Assembly: GCA_036556965.1 (NCBI GenBank)
Contig: DATBIO010000277.1
Location: forward strand, 1-19,325
Direction of reading: 5' to 3'
DNA from: DATBIO01 sp036556965
GTDB lineage: Bacteria; Acidobacteriota; Vicinamibacteria; Fen-336
DNA: 19,325 nucleotides
The notes beneath the pieces were generated by a model that was not told the origin of the DNA, made no database searches, and worked only from the letters and a program-made list of their open reading frames with translations. Below, in pieces: positions 1 to 7,965 of the stretch (its first letter is position 1; each line of letters opens with the position of its first letter). The position numbers and the translations under genes were made by a program.

Positions 1-612
1 GCGCGGCGCGTCGAGGGTGGCGCGGGCCAGGGTGCGGGCCACGGTGGCGACGACGGTGCCCACCACGAAGGCGGCGGCGAAGGCGGGCGCGCTTCCGGGA
101 GCCAGCGCCAGGGCCGTGCCGCCCAGCAGGAGCTGCGCGACGGGCTCCACGGCGACGCGCACCACCGGGCGCTCGCGGCCACGGCGGAGGGCTCCCCAGG
201 CGCGCACCGCCTCGCGCGCGAGCAGGGCGGCGGGGGCGGCGGCCAGGAACGCGAGCGCGCCCGCGGCGGCGCCCGCGCGGCGGGCCAGCGCGAGCACCAT
301 CACCGTCGCGGTGGCCGTGCCCGCCACCGCCACCACCGCGGCCGCGCGCGCGCGCGTCCCGCGCACCGCGCCCGCGTGGTCCTCCCGCCGCCGCGCGAAG
401 CGGAGGAACGTGCGCCGCGTGATCTCCACGCCCTGGGCGGCGAGGCCGAGCACGGAGAGGGCGAGGGCCATGGGCCCGAACAGGGCCGGCCCCAGCGCGT
501 AGAGGCCGAGGAAGCTGAAGCCCGCGCGCGCCACCCGCGCCACCACGATGGAGGCGGTGGCCTCGGCGTGGGGGACGCTTCCCGCGCCCTGGTCGGGGAG
601 AGGCGCGTTCAT
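1..612 (-). CDS. Putative polysaccharide flippase (Wzx/MATE-like), N-terminal part only
   Basis: An uninterrupted minus-strand frame of 204 codons begins with ATG at 612 and is still open at the left edge, so the C-terminal part is missing. The ATG overlaps the stop of the upstream YfhO-type gene by four bases (ATGA), which fixes the start and implies translational coupling. The product is hydrophobic. After a short soluble start (MNAPLPDQGAGSVPHAEA) come alternating membrane segments and Arg-rich loops. A segment with GLYALGPALFGPMALALSVL followed by TRRTFLRFARRRED resembles helices 1-2 of polysaccharide flippases, where a glycine and an F/YG precede helix 2. A later segment (residues about 150-195: PVVRVAVEPVAQ, then LLLGGTALALAPGS) is also flippase-like. 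The role would be moving lipid-linked sugars across the inner membrane, which suits the adjacent GT2 and YfhO genes. The family call is inference from topology and context; another multi-spanning protein is possible. Confidence 0.6.
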   Translation of the reverse strand, partial: MNAPLPDQGAGSVPHAEATASIVVARVARAGFSFLGLYALGPALFGPMALALSVLGLAAQGVEITRRTFLRFARRREDHAGAVRGTRARAAAVVAVAGTATATVMVLALARRAGAAAGALAFLAAAPAALLAREAVRAWGALRRGRERPVVRVAVEPVAQLLLGGTALALAPGSAPAFAAAFVVGTVVATVARTLARATLDAPR

Positions 613-3125
613 GGGCGGGACCGCCACCACGCGAGAAGGGCGACCAGGGTGGCCCCCGCCAGGCCGACCCCCGCCAGGAAGCCGCGGGTCTCGTGCTGGA
701 GCACCACGCGGTGGTTGCCGCGCTCGAGGGGGACGCCGATCTGCGCGTGGTCCACGCGCAGGACGCGCGCCGCCCGGTCGTCCACCTGCGCGCGCCAGCC
801 TGGGTCCCACGCGGTCGCCGCCACGAGGATGCCCGGCCCTTCCGCGCGCAGCTCCAGGCGGTTGCCGCGGGACTGCACGACCTCGGCCCGCCCGGCGCGT
901 CCGTCCGCGGGGAGGCGCACGCCCTCGAGGTCCCGGCCGCGCACGGTGGCCTCCGCGCGCGGGTCGAAGCCGCGGTCGGGCGCGGGGTCGAGGAGGGCCA
1001 GCGATTGCGTCTCGTCCGCCACCGGCCGCAGCCGCGCCACCACGCGCGCGGGGCCGAGCGTGTGGGCCACCTCCAGCAGGCGGACGCCGGGGGTGACCGC
1101 CACCTCGCGGAACTGGGCCGTGTCGCTGGCGAAGCCGGCGGCGGGCGTCACCGGAAGGAGCAGGCCGGGGGGACGGTCGCGCACGGCGATGCGCCACAGC
1201 AGCAGCCGCCCCGACGGCGTCCGCAGCTCCAGCCCGAGGCCGTCGATCCGGTAGCGGGCGGGCAGCGCGATCACGGCCTGGTGGCAGTCACCACCCCCGC
1301 CCCCCCGCGCCAGCTCCACCCCGCCGCGCAGGGGCAGCTCGAGCGCACGTCCGGTGGCCAGCCGCAGCGAGAGCAGGGCGGCCTCTTCGCCGTGCGCGAG
1401 GCGGAGTCCGCCCTGGAGGCACGTGGCGAGGTGCACCTCGCCCGCCACCGTCGGCGAGAGGGCGAAGAACCGGGCCTGGCCCGCGTCGAGGGGAAGGGCC
1501 AGCGTCTGCTCGCGCCCGGCCGCGGGACGGAGACCGGGCACCGGCACCTGGAGCCAGCGGATCCCCAGGGTGAGGAGCCGGCGCGGGGAGGAGCGGAGGA
1601 AGGAGTCGGGCAGGATGCCGCCCACGCTCATGCCGCCCAGGGCCGTGCGCGTCCGCAGCGGCACGAGGGGGTCGTAGCCGTTGGCGCTGCGCCGTCCGGC
1701 GAAGGAGGCCAGGCCGCCGTAGGCGAGGTCGTTCTCCAGCTCGTGGGGCCACTGGAAGACCAGCGACAGGGCGCGCTCCCCGCGCCGCTGGCCCATGGCG
1801 AGCGTGAGGGCCTGCCGGGTGACCGTGCCCTCCTCGACCTGGGCGCGGGTGGGCGCGTCGCTCCAGACCTGGCGCCCGTGCGGCTGCAGCACGAAGGCCA
1901 CGGTCAGGGGCAGCAGCCAGAGGGAGGCCCGCAGCGCGGAGGGCGACGCGGCCTGCGGGAAGTACAGGATCAGGGCGAGGGCGAGCACGCCCGCCGCTCC
2001 CGCCAGCGTCTGGGGCAGTGGACCGAGAGCGGCGGCCGCCACCGAGAGCGCGGCGGCGGAGCCGAGGCAGGCGGCGAGGAACCAGGCGCGCAGCCGCCGC
2101 CCGCGCGCGTCGCGGCGGGACTCCCACTGCGCCGAGAGCGACAGGCCGGCCAGGAGACAGAGCAGGAGGTCGAAGGCGAGGGGCAACGCGCCGGGAGCGG
2201 CCAGGGGCTGGCCCCACTGGAGGGCGAGAGCGGCCACCAGCATGACGGCCAGCATGCGCACGGGGCCCGGCGCCGTCAGCAGGGGCAGGCCGGCCAGGGC
2301 CAGCGGGGCCGCCGGCGTGTGCGACACGTAGCGCAGCACGAGGCCGGTGAAGCCGGGCAGGGAGGTCGCCGGCGCGGCGAGCGAGGTCACGGCCCGTCCC
2401 GCGTCACGCACGGCCAGCAGCGTGGGCACCAGCTGCGGGGCCGCCAGGAGGACGGCCGCGGCCAGGGCGATCGCCGCGCGCGCGGCCGCCGCGCGCGGCC
2501 CGCGCCACGCGGCCAGGGCCAGACGCACCCCCAGCACCGCGGCCCCCGCCCGCGCCGCCTCCGGGGAGCCGGCCAGGAGGAGGACGGTGGCCGCGGCCGT
2601 GAGCAGGGCGGCGCGCCTTCCGGTGGGACGCGCCAGCACCGCCTCCAGGGCGAGGAGGCTGAGGGGCAGGAACGGGGCGGCGGTGAGGGTGGCCGTGTCT
2701 CCCAGGTGCCCGACCAGGTACGGGCCGAGGGCGAAGCAGAGCGCGCCCACGTAGGCGCCGACGCGCTCCCCGCCCAGCGCGCGCAGATAGAAGAAGGTGG
2801 CGACGCCGGCCCCGCCCAGCGACAGCAGCACCAGGGCCTGGAAGCCGGCGAAGCTGGGGAGCGGAGTCAGCGCCGCCACCAGGGGGTGGAAGGCGCCCGG
2901 GCGGTACCCCGCGAGGAGGGGCGCGCCGAGGAAGATGGTCGGGTTCCAGGACGGCAGCTCCCCGCGCCGGTAGGCCGACCAGACGGCGGCCTTGAGGGGC
3001 AGGTGGAGGGCGGCGCCGTCCCCGGGGCCGAGCAGGACCGCCTGCGTCCACGCCGGCGCGTGGGCGGCCGCGGGCAGCGCGACGAGCAGGAGGCTCAGCA
3101 GCAGGTCGCGGCGCCCGAGGCGCAA
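609..3125 (-). CDS. YfhO-family multi-spanning membrane protein (probable GT-C-like glycosyltransferase)
   Basis: The product has 838 residues. The N-terminal half is a series of hydrophobic helices starting at residue 7. The first extracytoplasmic loop carries an aspartate in GPGDGA (D36) followed by GELPSWNPTIFLGAPLLAGY and a downstream FHP, the signature of YfhO and related GT-C-like proteins. Residues of roughly 420-800 form a soluble, presumably extracytoplasmic region. Near the end lie WDPGWRAQVDD and a GNHRVVL segment (matching the YPGWKA-VDG and GxHxV motifs of the family) before one last helix and a WWRSRP tail. In Bacillus, YfhO-type proteins use undecaprenyl-phosphate sugar made by a GT2 partner to glycosylate envelope polymers; two such GT2 genes lie immediately upstream. 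The chosen start is TTG, two bases after the upstream stop, because it gives an intact first helix; AGGAG lies 12 nt before it. The acceptor is unknown. Confidence 0.8.
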   Translation of the reverse strand: MRLGRRDLLLSLLLVALPAAAHAPAWTQAVLLGPGDGAALHLPLKAAVWSAYRRGELPSWNPTIFLGAPLLAGYRPGAFHPLVAALTPLPSFAGFQALVLLSLGGAGVATFFYLRALGGERVGAYVGALCFALGPYLVGHLGDTATLTAAPFLPLSLLALEAVLARPTGRRAALLTAAATVLLLAGSPEAARAGAAVLGVRLALAAWRGPRAAAARAAIALAAAVLLAAPQLVPTLLAVRDAGRAVTSLAAPATSLPGFTGLVLRYVSHTPAAPLALAGLPLLTAPGPVRMLAVMLVAALALQWGQPLAAPGALPLAFDLLLCLLAGLSLSAQWESRRDARGRRLRAWFLAACLGSAAALSVAAAALGPLPQTLAGAAGVLALALILYFPQAASPSALRASLWLLPLTVAFVLQPHGRQVWSDAPTRAQVEEGTVTRQALTLAMGQRRGERALSLVFQWPHELENDLAYGGLASFAGRRSANGYDPLVPLRTRTALGGMSVGGILPDSFLRSSPRRLLTLGIRWLQVPVPGLRPAAGREQTLALPLDAGQARFFALSPTVAGEVHLATCLQGGLRLAHGEEAALLSLRLATGRALELPLRGGVELARGGGGGDCHQAVIALPARYRIDGLGLELRTPSGRLLLWRIAVRDRPPGLLLPVTPAAGFASDTAQFREVAVTPGVRLLEVAHTLGPARVVARLRPVADETQSLALLDPAPDRGFDPRAEATVRGRDLEGVRLPADGRAGRAEVVQSRGNRLELRAEGPGILVAATAWDPGWRAQVDDRAARVLRVDHAQIGVPLERGNHRVVLQHETRGFLAGVGLAGATLVALLAWWRSRP

Positions 3126-3128
3126 CCG

Positions 3129-3977
3129 CTACTTGCGCTCCTGGGCGGCGGCGATCTGCTCGGCGATGAGGCCGTAGAGGAAGACCACCACGGCGAGCTG
3201 GATGAGGAGGGCCGACCCCATGGGGATCTTGCCGAATGCCCAGACGTTCCACGCCCCGTAGGCGAGGCCGAGGACGAGGGCGGCGGCGCTCAGGGGGAAG
3301 AACACCTTGAGCGGGCTGTAGAGGGTGACGATCTTGAAGATGATGAGGACGAAGCGCACGCCGTCCCGCAGCGCGCGGATCTTGCTCCGGCCCACGCGCC
3401 GCCGCGCGGTGATGGGCACGAAGGTCACGTTGTGGCCGGCCTTCAGCAGGGCCAGGCACGAGGTGGTGGGGTAGGAGAAGCCGTTGGGGAGGAGGTGCAG
3501 CACCTCGAGCAGCCGCTCGCGGCGCACGGCGCGGAAGCCGGAGGTCAGGTCGGGGATGGCGCGCCCGGTCAGCCACGACGCCAGCAGCCGGAACACGGCG
3601 TTGCCCAGCGCGCGCGTGAAGGCCTGGTCGCCGGAGGCGCGGGCGCCGATCACCATGTCGAAGGTGCCGATGGGCTCCACCAGCCGCCGCGCGTCCTCCG
3701 GCGCGTGCTGGCCGTCGGCGTCCATGAGCAGGAGCACCTCGCCGCGGGCCTCGCGGACGCCCGTCTTGACGGCGGCCCCGTTGCCTTTGTTGTAGGGATG
3801 GCGCACCACCCGCGCCCCCGCCGCCTCCGCCACCGCCGCCGTGCGGTCGGTGGACCCGTCGTCCACCACCAGCACTTCCTTCCAGCCGCCGCCGCGCAGG
3901 CCCTCCACCACCGCCGCGATGCCGTCCTCTTCGTTGAAGGCGGGGATGACCACGGAGACCGTGGCCGGCTCAGCCAC
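3129..3977 (-). CDS. GT2 polyprenyl-phosphate glycosyltransferase (DPM1/GtrB-like)
   Basis: This 282-residue protein has the GT-A fold motifs of family 2 transferases: VSVVIPAFNEE at the N-terminus, DDGSTD at 39-44 (nucleotide binding), and a metal-binding DADGQ at 86-90. A conserved LTSGFRAVRR and a YPTTS segment follow, as in dolichyl/undecaprenyl-phosphate hexose synthases. Two helices near the C-terminus (about 225-250 and 256-279) anchor it in the inner membrane, like GtrB and CsbB. It would transfer a sugar from a nucleotide donor to a polyprenyl phosphate on the cytoplasmic face. The start is GTG and overlaps the stop of the preceding GT2 gene by eight bases (GTGGCTGA). The YfhO-type gene follows two bases after its stop, so the three are surely co-transcribed. 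The sugar specificity cannot be read from the sequence. Confidence 0.88.
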   Translation of the reverse strand: MAEPATVSVVIPAFNEEDGIAAVVEGLRGGGWKEVLVVDDGSTDRTAAVAEAAGARVVRHPYNKGNGAAVKTGVREARGEVLLLMDADGQHAPEDARRLVEPIGTFDMVIGARASGDQAFTRALGNAVFRLLASWLTGRAIPDLTSGFRAVRRERLLEVLHLLPNGFSYPTTSCLALLKAGHNVTFVPITARRRVGRSKIRALRDGVRFVLIIFKIVTLYSPLKVFFPLSAAALVLGLAYGAWNVWAFGKIPMGSALLIQLAVVVFLYGLIAEQIAAAQERK

Positions 3978-4923
3978 GCGTGCTCCCGGGGCCCAGCTCC
4001 ATCTTGCGCACGCGGTACAGGAGGTCCTCGATGAGCTTCCGGTTGCTGGCGATCAGGTCCGCCATGACCCCCCACTGCAGCGTCTGGAAGCCGAGGATGA
4101 GGAGGAGGACGGAGAGGATGGCCGCCTGGAGGTGGCCGCGGATCTCGCCCAGCCACCAGAAGTACGCGTAGCGCAGGCCCAGGCCCACGCCGCCCAGGAG
4201 CAGCAGCGAGCCCAGCACGACGAAGACCTTGAACGGCTCGTACATGGCGTAGATGCGCAGGATGGTGGCCCCGCTGCGCTTGACGTAGTCCCAGGTGGAG
4301 GACACCAGGCGCGAGGGCCGCGTCTGCCGGGCCTCGATGGGGAGGTGCGCCACCGCCATCTTCTTCTTGCCCGCCTGGATGATGGACTCCAGGGTGTACG
4401 TGAACTCGCTGACGATGTTGATGCGCAGGGCGGCCTCGCGGGTGAGGGCGCGGAAGCCGCTGGTGCTGTCCGGCACGTCGGTGCCCGAGACCTTGCGCAC
4501 CACCCAGGAGCCCGCCGTCTGCAGCCGCCGCTTCAACGGCGAGAAGTGCTGGACCTCGCCCACCCCGCGGTCCCCGATCACGATGTCGGCCTCGCCCCTG
4601 AGGATGGGGGCCACCAGCTGGGGGATGGCTTCCGCCGGGTACTGGTTGTCCGCGTCGGTGTTGACGATGACGTCGGCGCCCAGCCGGAGGGAGGCGTCGA
4701 GGCCGGCCATGAAGCCGGCGGCCAGCCCCTTGCGCCGCGTGAAGCGCACCACGTGGTCCGCCCCGTGGGCGCGCGCCACCTCGGCCGTGCGGTCGGTGGA
4801 ACCGTCGTCGATGACCAGCACCTCCACCGTCTCCACCCCGGGGATGGCGCGCGGGATGGCCGCCAGCGTCTCCGCCAGCGTCGCTTCCTCGTTGAGGCAC
4901 GGGATCTGCACGACCACTTTCAT
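3970..4923 (-). CDS. GT2 membrane glycosyltransferase, second DPM1-like paralogue
   Basis: The product is 317 residues from the ATG at 4923; an in-frame GTG at 4941 would add six residues but would spoil the family-typical beginning MKVVVQIPCLNEE. It has DDGSTD at 39-44, a TDADNQYP metal-binding segment at 89-96, and TSGFRALTREAALRIN. Two long C-terminal helices follow, then the conserved LIASNRKLIEDLLYRVRKME. That ending is typical of a GT2 subfamily that makes polyprenyl-phosphate sugars. It differs clearly from the downstream GT2 (metal motif DADNQ versus DADGQ, different tail), so the pair may use different donors or act in sequence. No Shine-Dalgarno precedes the ATG; a TACCGT box lies eight bases upstream of it. 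It is the first gene of the glycosylation cluster and overlaps the next by eight bases. Confidence 0.88.
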   Translation of the reverse strand: MKVVVQIPCLNEEATLAETLAAIPRAIPGVETVEVLVIDDGSTDRTAEVARAHGADHVVRFTRRKGLAAGFMAGLDASLRLGADVIVNTDADNQYPAEAIPQLVAPILRGEADIVIGDRGVGEVQHFSPLKRRLQTAGSWVVRKVSGTDVPDSTSGFRALTREAALRINIVSEFTYTLESIIQAGKKKMAVAHLPIEARQTRPSRLVSSTWDYVKRSGATILRIYAMYEPFKVFVVLGSLLLLGGVGLGLRYAYFWWLGEIRGHLQAAILSVLLLILGFQTLQWGVMADLIASNRKLIEDLLYRVRKMELGPGSTRG

Positions 4924-4969
4924 GCGCGGTGACGGTAGCACAGGGCCTTCGCGCGCAGATAGCGCGCGC

Positions 4970-5851
4970 CTACACGCGGCGCACCCGCTCGAAGGTGGCC
5001 CGCCACGCCGCGTAGGCCCGGAACTGGAGCACGTTGTCCAGGACCGGCACCGGCGGCGCGCGGCGGCCGGCGGCCAGCGCGTCCACCGCCCTCGAGGCCC
5101 CCCCCGCGGCGGGTGCCGACGGCCCCAGGGCCGGCGGAAGGTGGCGGAACTCGTCGTCCTGGCGCGGGCCGGCGAGCTCCCCGAGCCAGCGGCCCAGCGC
5201 CAGCTGCGCGCCGCCCGCCCGGCCCTGCGGGCCCTCGAACTCGAAGGCGAAGGGATCGATCTCGAGGGGATGCACCGACCGGTGCAGGTGCACGGAGAAG
5301 CGATACCCGGGCTCGGGGCTGGCCACCCGCGTCCGCCGCAGCGCGTCCGTGGCCGCGACGTGCTCGCGCGCGATGGGTCCGCGCACGACGATGAGGATCT
5401 CGTCCGCCCGCAGCATGCGTGCTCCCGCCTCCGTGCGCAGGGCGAGCCCGTCGGCCGACGGGATGCCGCCGTGGACGGCCACCGGCCGCGCGGCCTCCCC
5501 GACCGCCTCCCCGTCGAGCGCGTGCACGACGAGGCCGGCCTCCCGCCAGCCGGCCGCCACCTGCTCCGCCTCGGGCGGGGGCAGCTTGCGGACCAGGCGC
5601 GGCGCCGGCCGCCGGAGCCATTGCCCGGCCTCGAACGCGCTCAGGCCGAAGGCGCGCCGCAGCGCCGCGGGGGTGGCCCCCCGCGGATCGACGACGAGCA
5701 GCCGCCGCCCCCCCGCAGGTGGCGGCTCCACCGCGCGGGGCGGGGCGGGGGGCGCGGCCGCCGCCGCGGGCGCTCCCGTGGCCGCGCCGCAGTACAGGCA
5801 GGTGGGACGCGCCACCGCGAGGGGGCGGTGGCAACGCGGGCACGCGCTCAC
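4970..5851 (-). CDS. Uncharacterised zinc-ribbon protein downstream of ychF
   Basis: This 293-residue protein is not of a family I can name. The start is the GTG at 5851, eight bases after the YchF stop; it places a CPRC...CLYC zinc ribbon (Cys 4, 7, 18, 21) at the very N-terminus. A Pro/Ala-rich linker (about 24-48) follows, then RRLLVVDPRGA and the segment AFGLSAFEAGQWLRR ... EAEQVAAGWREAGLVV. This reads as a small alpha/beta domain reminiscent of those in which adjacent residues discriminate a target peptide, but that comparison is loose. Residues 130-235 look like a mainly beta domain (ADEILIVVRGPI, GYRFSVHLHRSVHPLEIDPFAFEFEG). The C-terminus (about 268-293) ends in a tryptophan- and arginine-rich helix. 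No signal peptide or membrane helix is seen, so it is probably cytoplasmic. The tight spacing implies co-expression with YchF; a regulatory or RNA/ribosome-linked role would be guesswork. Confidence 0.75.
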   Translation of the reverse strand: MSACPRCHRPLAVARPTCLYCGAATGAPAAAAAPPAPPRAVEPPPAGGRRLLVVDPRGATPAALRRAFGLSAFEAGQWLRRPAPRLVRKLPPPEAEQVAAGWREAGLVVHALDGEAVGEAARPVAVHGGIPSADGLALRTEAGARMLRADEILIVVRGPIAREHVAATDALRRTRVASPEPGYRFSVHLHRSVHPLEIDPFAFEFEGPQGRAGGAQLALGRWLGELAGPRQDDEFRHLPPALGPSAPAAGGASRAVDALAAGRRAPPVPVLDNVLQFRAYAAWRATFERVRRV

Positions 5852-5859
5852 GTCGCCCG

Positions 5860-6936
<1,077 letters not shown>

Positions 6937-6942
6937 TCCGTG

Positions 6943-6948
6943 ACCTCC
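6943..6948 (-). promoter_or_regulatory. Shine-Dalgarno of ychF
   Basis: On the minus strand this reads GGAGGT, six bases before the ATG at 6936. It is one of the few strong Shine-Dalgarno sites in the window and confirms the chosen start. Confidence 0.75.
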
Positions 6949-6990
6949 ACCCCGCGCCTGTGCCCGCTCCGGTGCCGTCGCGAACCACCC

Positions 6991-6996
6991 ATTCTA
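6991..6996 (-). promoter_or_regulatory. Candidate -10 box for ychF
   Basis: Minus-strand TAGAAT matches the sigma70 -10 consensus at five of six positions and lies about 55 bases before the ychF ATG, which would leave a leader of nearly 50 nt containing the Shine-Dalgarno. No convincing -35 hexamer is found 16-18 bases upstream (only GC-rich sequence), so the call rests on the -10 alone. It lies back to back with the plus-strand promoter candidate at 7007-7035. Confidence 0.35.
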
Positions 6997-7006
6997 GTGT
7001 GGCGCG

Positions 7007-7035
7007 TCGACACGGCGGCGCCCCGGGCGTACACT
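7007..7035 (+). promoter_or_regulatory. Candidate sigma70 promoter for the receiver-PilZ gene, nearly leaderless
   Basis: TCGACA (7007-7012, five of six matches to TTGACA) and TACACT (7030-7035, four of six) are separated by exactly 17 bases. Transcription would begin at about 7042, only a few bases before the ATG at 7045. No Shine-Dalgarno is present between box and ATG, consistent with a leaderless or near-leaderless mRNA. Inferred from sequence alone. Confidence 0.45.
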
Positions 7036-7044
7036 CGTCGCCCC

Positions 7045-7965
7045 ATGCCGCCCGCGCGCCTGCTCGTCACAGGCCTGGACGCCCGGAGCCTGGTACTGGG
7101 CGCGCCCATGCTGCAGCGCGACGGGCACAGCGTGCGCGAGGTTCCCACCGCGCGCCTGCTGCTGGAGACGCTGGCCCACGACGGCGCGGAGCTGGTGGTG
7201 ATGGGTACCCAGCTCGACGACCTGACCCTGCCGGAGGCGGTGCGCAAGCTGCGCGCGACGCCGGCCACGCGCCGCGTCTCCGTGCTGGCCCTGCTGCCCG
7301 CGCAGGTGCCGGAGGACGTGCAGTCCGAGGCCGTGGCGGCGGGGGCCAACCTCGTGCTGCGCCGCCCCGTCGAGGAGCAGGTGCTCGAGGCCGCGCTGTG
7401 CAAGCTGATGGCGGTGCCGCGGCGCGTGGAGACGCGGATCCCCGTGGAGGGCCAGGTGCTGGGCACCTCGCGCACCGCCTCTCCCGTGCACTTCTACGGC
7501 CTCACCCGCAACGTCAGCACCAACGGCATGCTCCTGGCCAGCCCCGTGCGGCTGCCCACCGGCGCCGACCTCGAGCTCGAGCTCCTGCTCCACGGCGGCC
7601 ACCTGCGCGCCATCGGCCGCCTCGTGCGCGAGGCGGGGGAGGTGGCCTGGCCCTACCTGGGCTATGGGATCGAGTTCATCTTCCTCCCGCCCAAGAGCCA
7701 GGAGGCCCTCGATGCGCTGGTGGTGGAGTCGCTGCGCGAGGAGCGCGACCCCTCCCACGGCATCCACTCCACCCTGCGGCGCGACGACTGGGTCTACGAG
7801 GTGATGGAGCCGGTGCGCCATGCCGACGGCTGGCAGACGGAGATCCGCCGCGCGCCGCGGGAGAAGTGGCGCCCGGGCACCGCGGGCCCCCTCTACGTGG
7901 TCTCCGGCCCCACCCGCGAGGACGCGCTCTTCGAGGCGCGCCAGTTCGTGCTGGGCCGGCACTGA
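7045..7965 (+). CDS. Degenerate receiver domain fused to a PilZ domain
   Basis: The product has 306 residues. Residues 1-120 follow the alternating alpha/beta pattern of a CheY-type receiver (LLVTG, ELVVMG, VSVLALLP, AGANLVLRRPVE), but the phospho-acceptor Asp position is Gly54, the paired acidic residues after strand 1 are absent and the usual Lys before Pro108 is Arg107. It therefore looks like a pseudo-receiver that cannot be phosphorylated in the normal way. Residues about 126-230 form a PilZ domain with the c-di-GMP contacts in place: R127-x-x-x-R131 and N156-V-S-T-N-G161. The last 60 residues (DDWVYEVMEPVRHADGWQ onward) are an additional conserved-looking segment I do not recognise. It is likely a cytoplasmic c-di-GMP-responsive effector. 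The ATG has no Shine-Dalgarno but a promoter-like TACACT lies just upstream. The next gene overlaps its stop. Confidence 0.82.
   Translation: MPPARLLVTGLDARSLVLGAPMLQRDGHSVREVPTARLLLETLAHDGAELVVMGTQLDDLTLPEAVRKLRATPATRRVSVLALLPAQVPEDVQSEAVAAGANLVLRRPVEEQVLEAALCKLMAVPRRVETRIPVEGQVLGTSRTASPVHFYGLTRNVSTNGMLLASPVRLPTGADLELELLLHGGHLRAIGRLVREAGEVAWPYLGYGIEFIFLPPKSQEALDALVVESLREERDPSHGIHSTLRRDDWVYEVMEPVRHADGWQTEIRRAPREKWRPGTAGPLYVVSGPTREDALFEARQFVLGRH

Noticed and set aside
693..4034. Very long plus-strand open frame opposite the glycosylation cluster
   Set aside because: Composition is Gly/Arg/Gln/His-rich with no domain; it is the antisense shadow expected at this GC content. The minus-strand genes have clear family motifs.
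4924..4969. GCGCGC-loop-GCGCGC hairpin between the zinc-ribbon gene and the GT2 cluster as a terminator
   Set aside because: The pairing is possible but no T run follows on the minus strand, and alternating GC of this kind is common here by chance.
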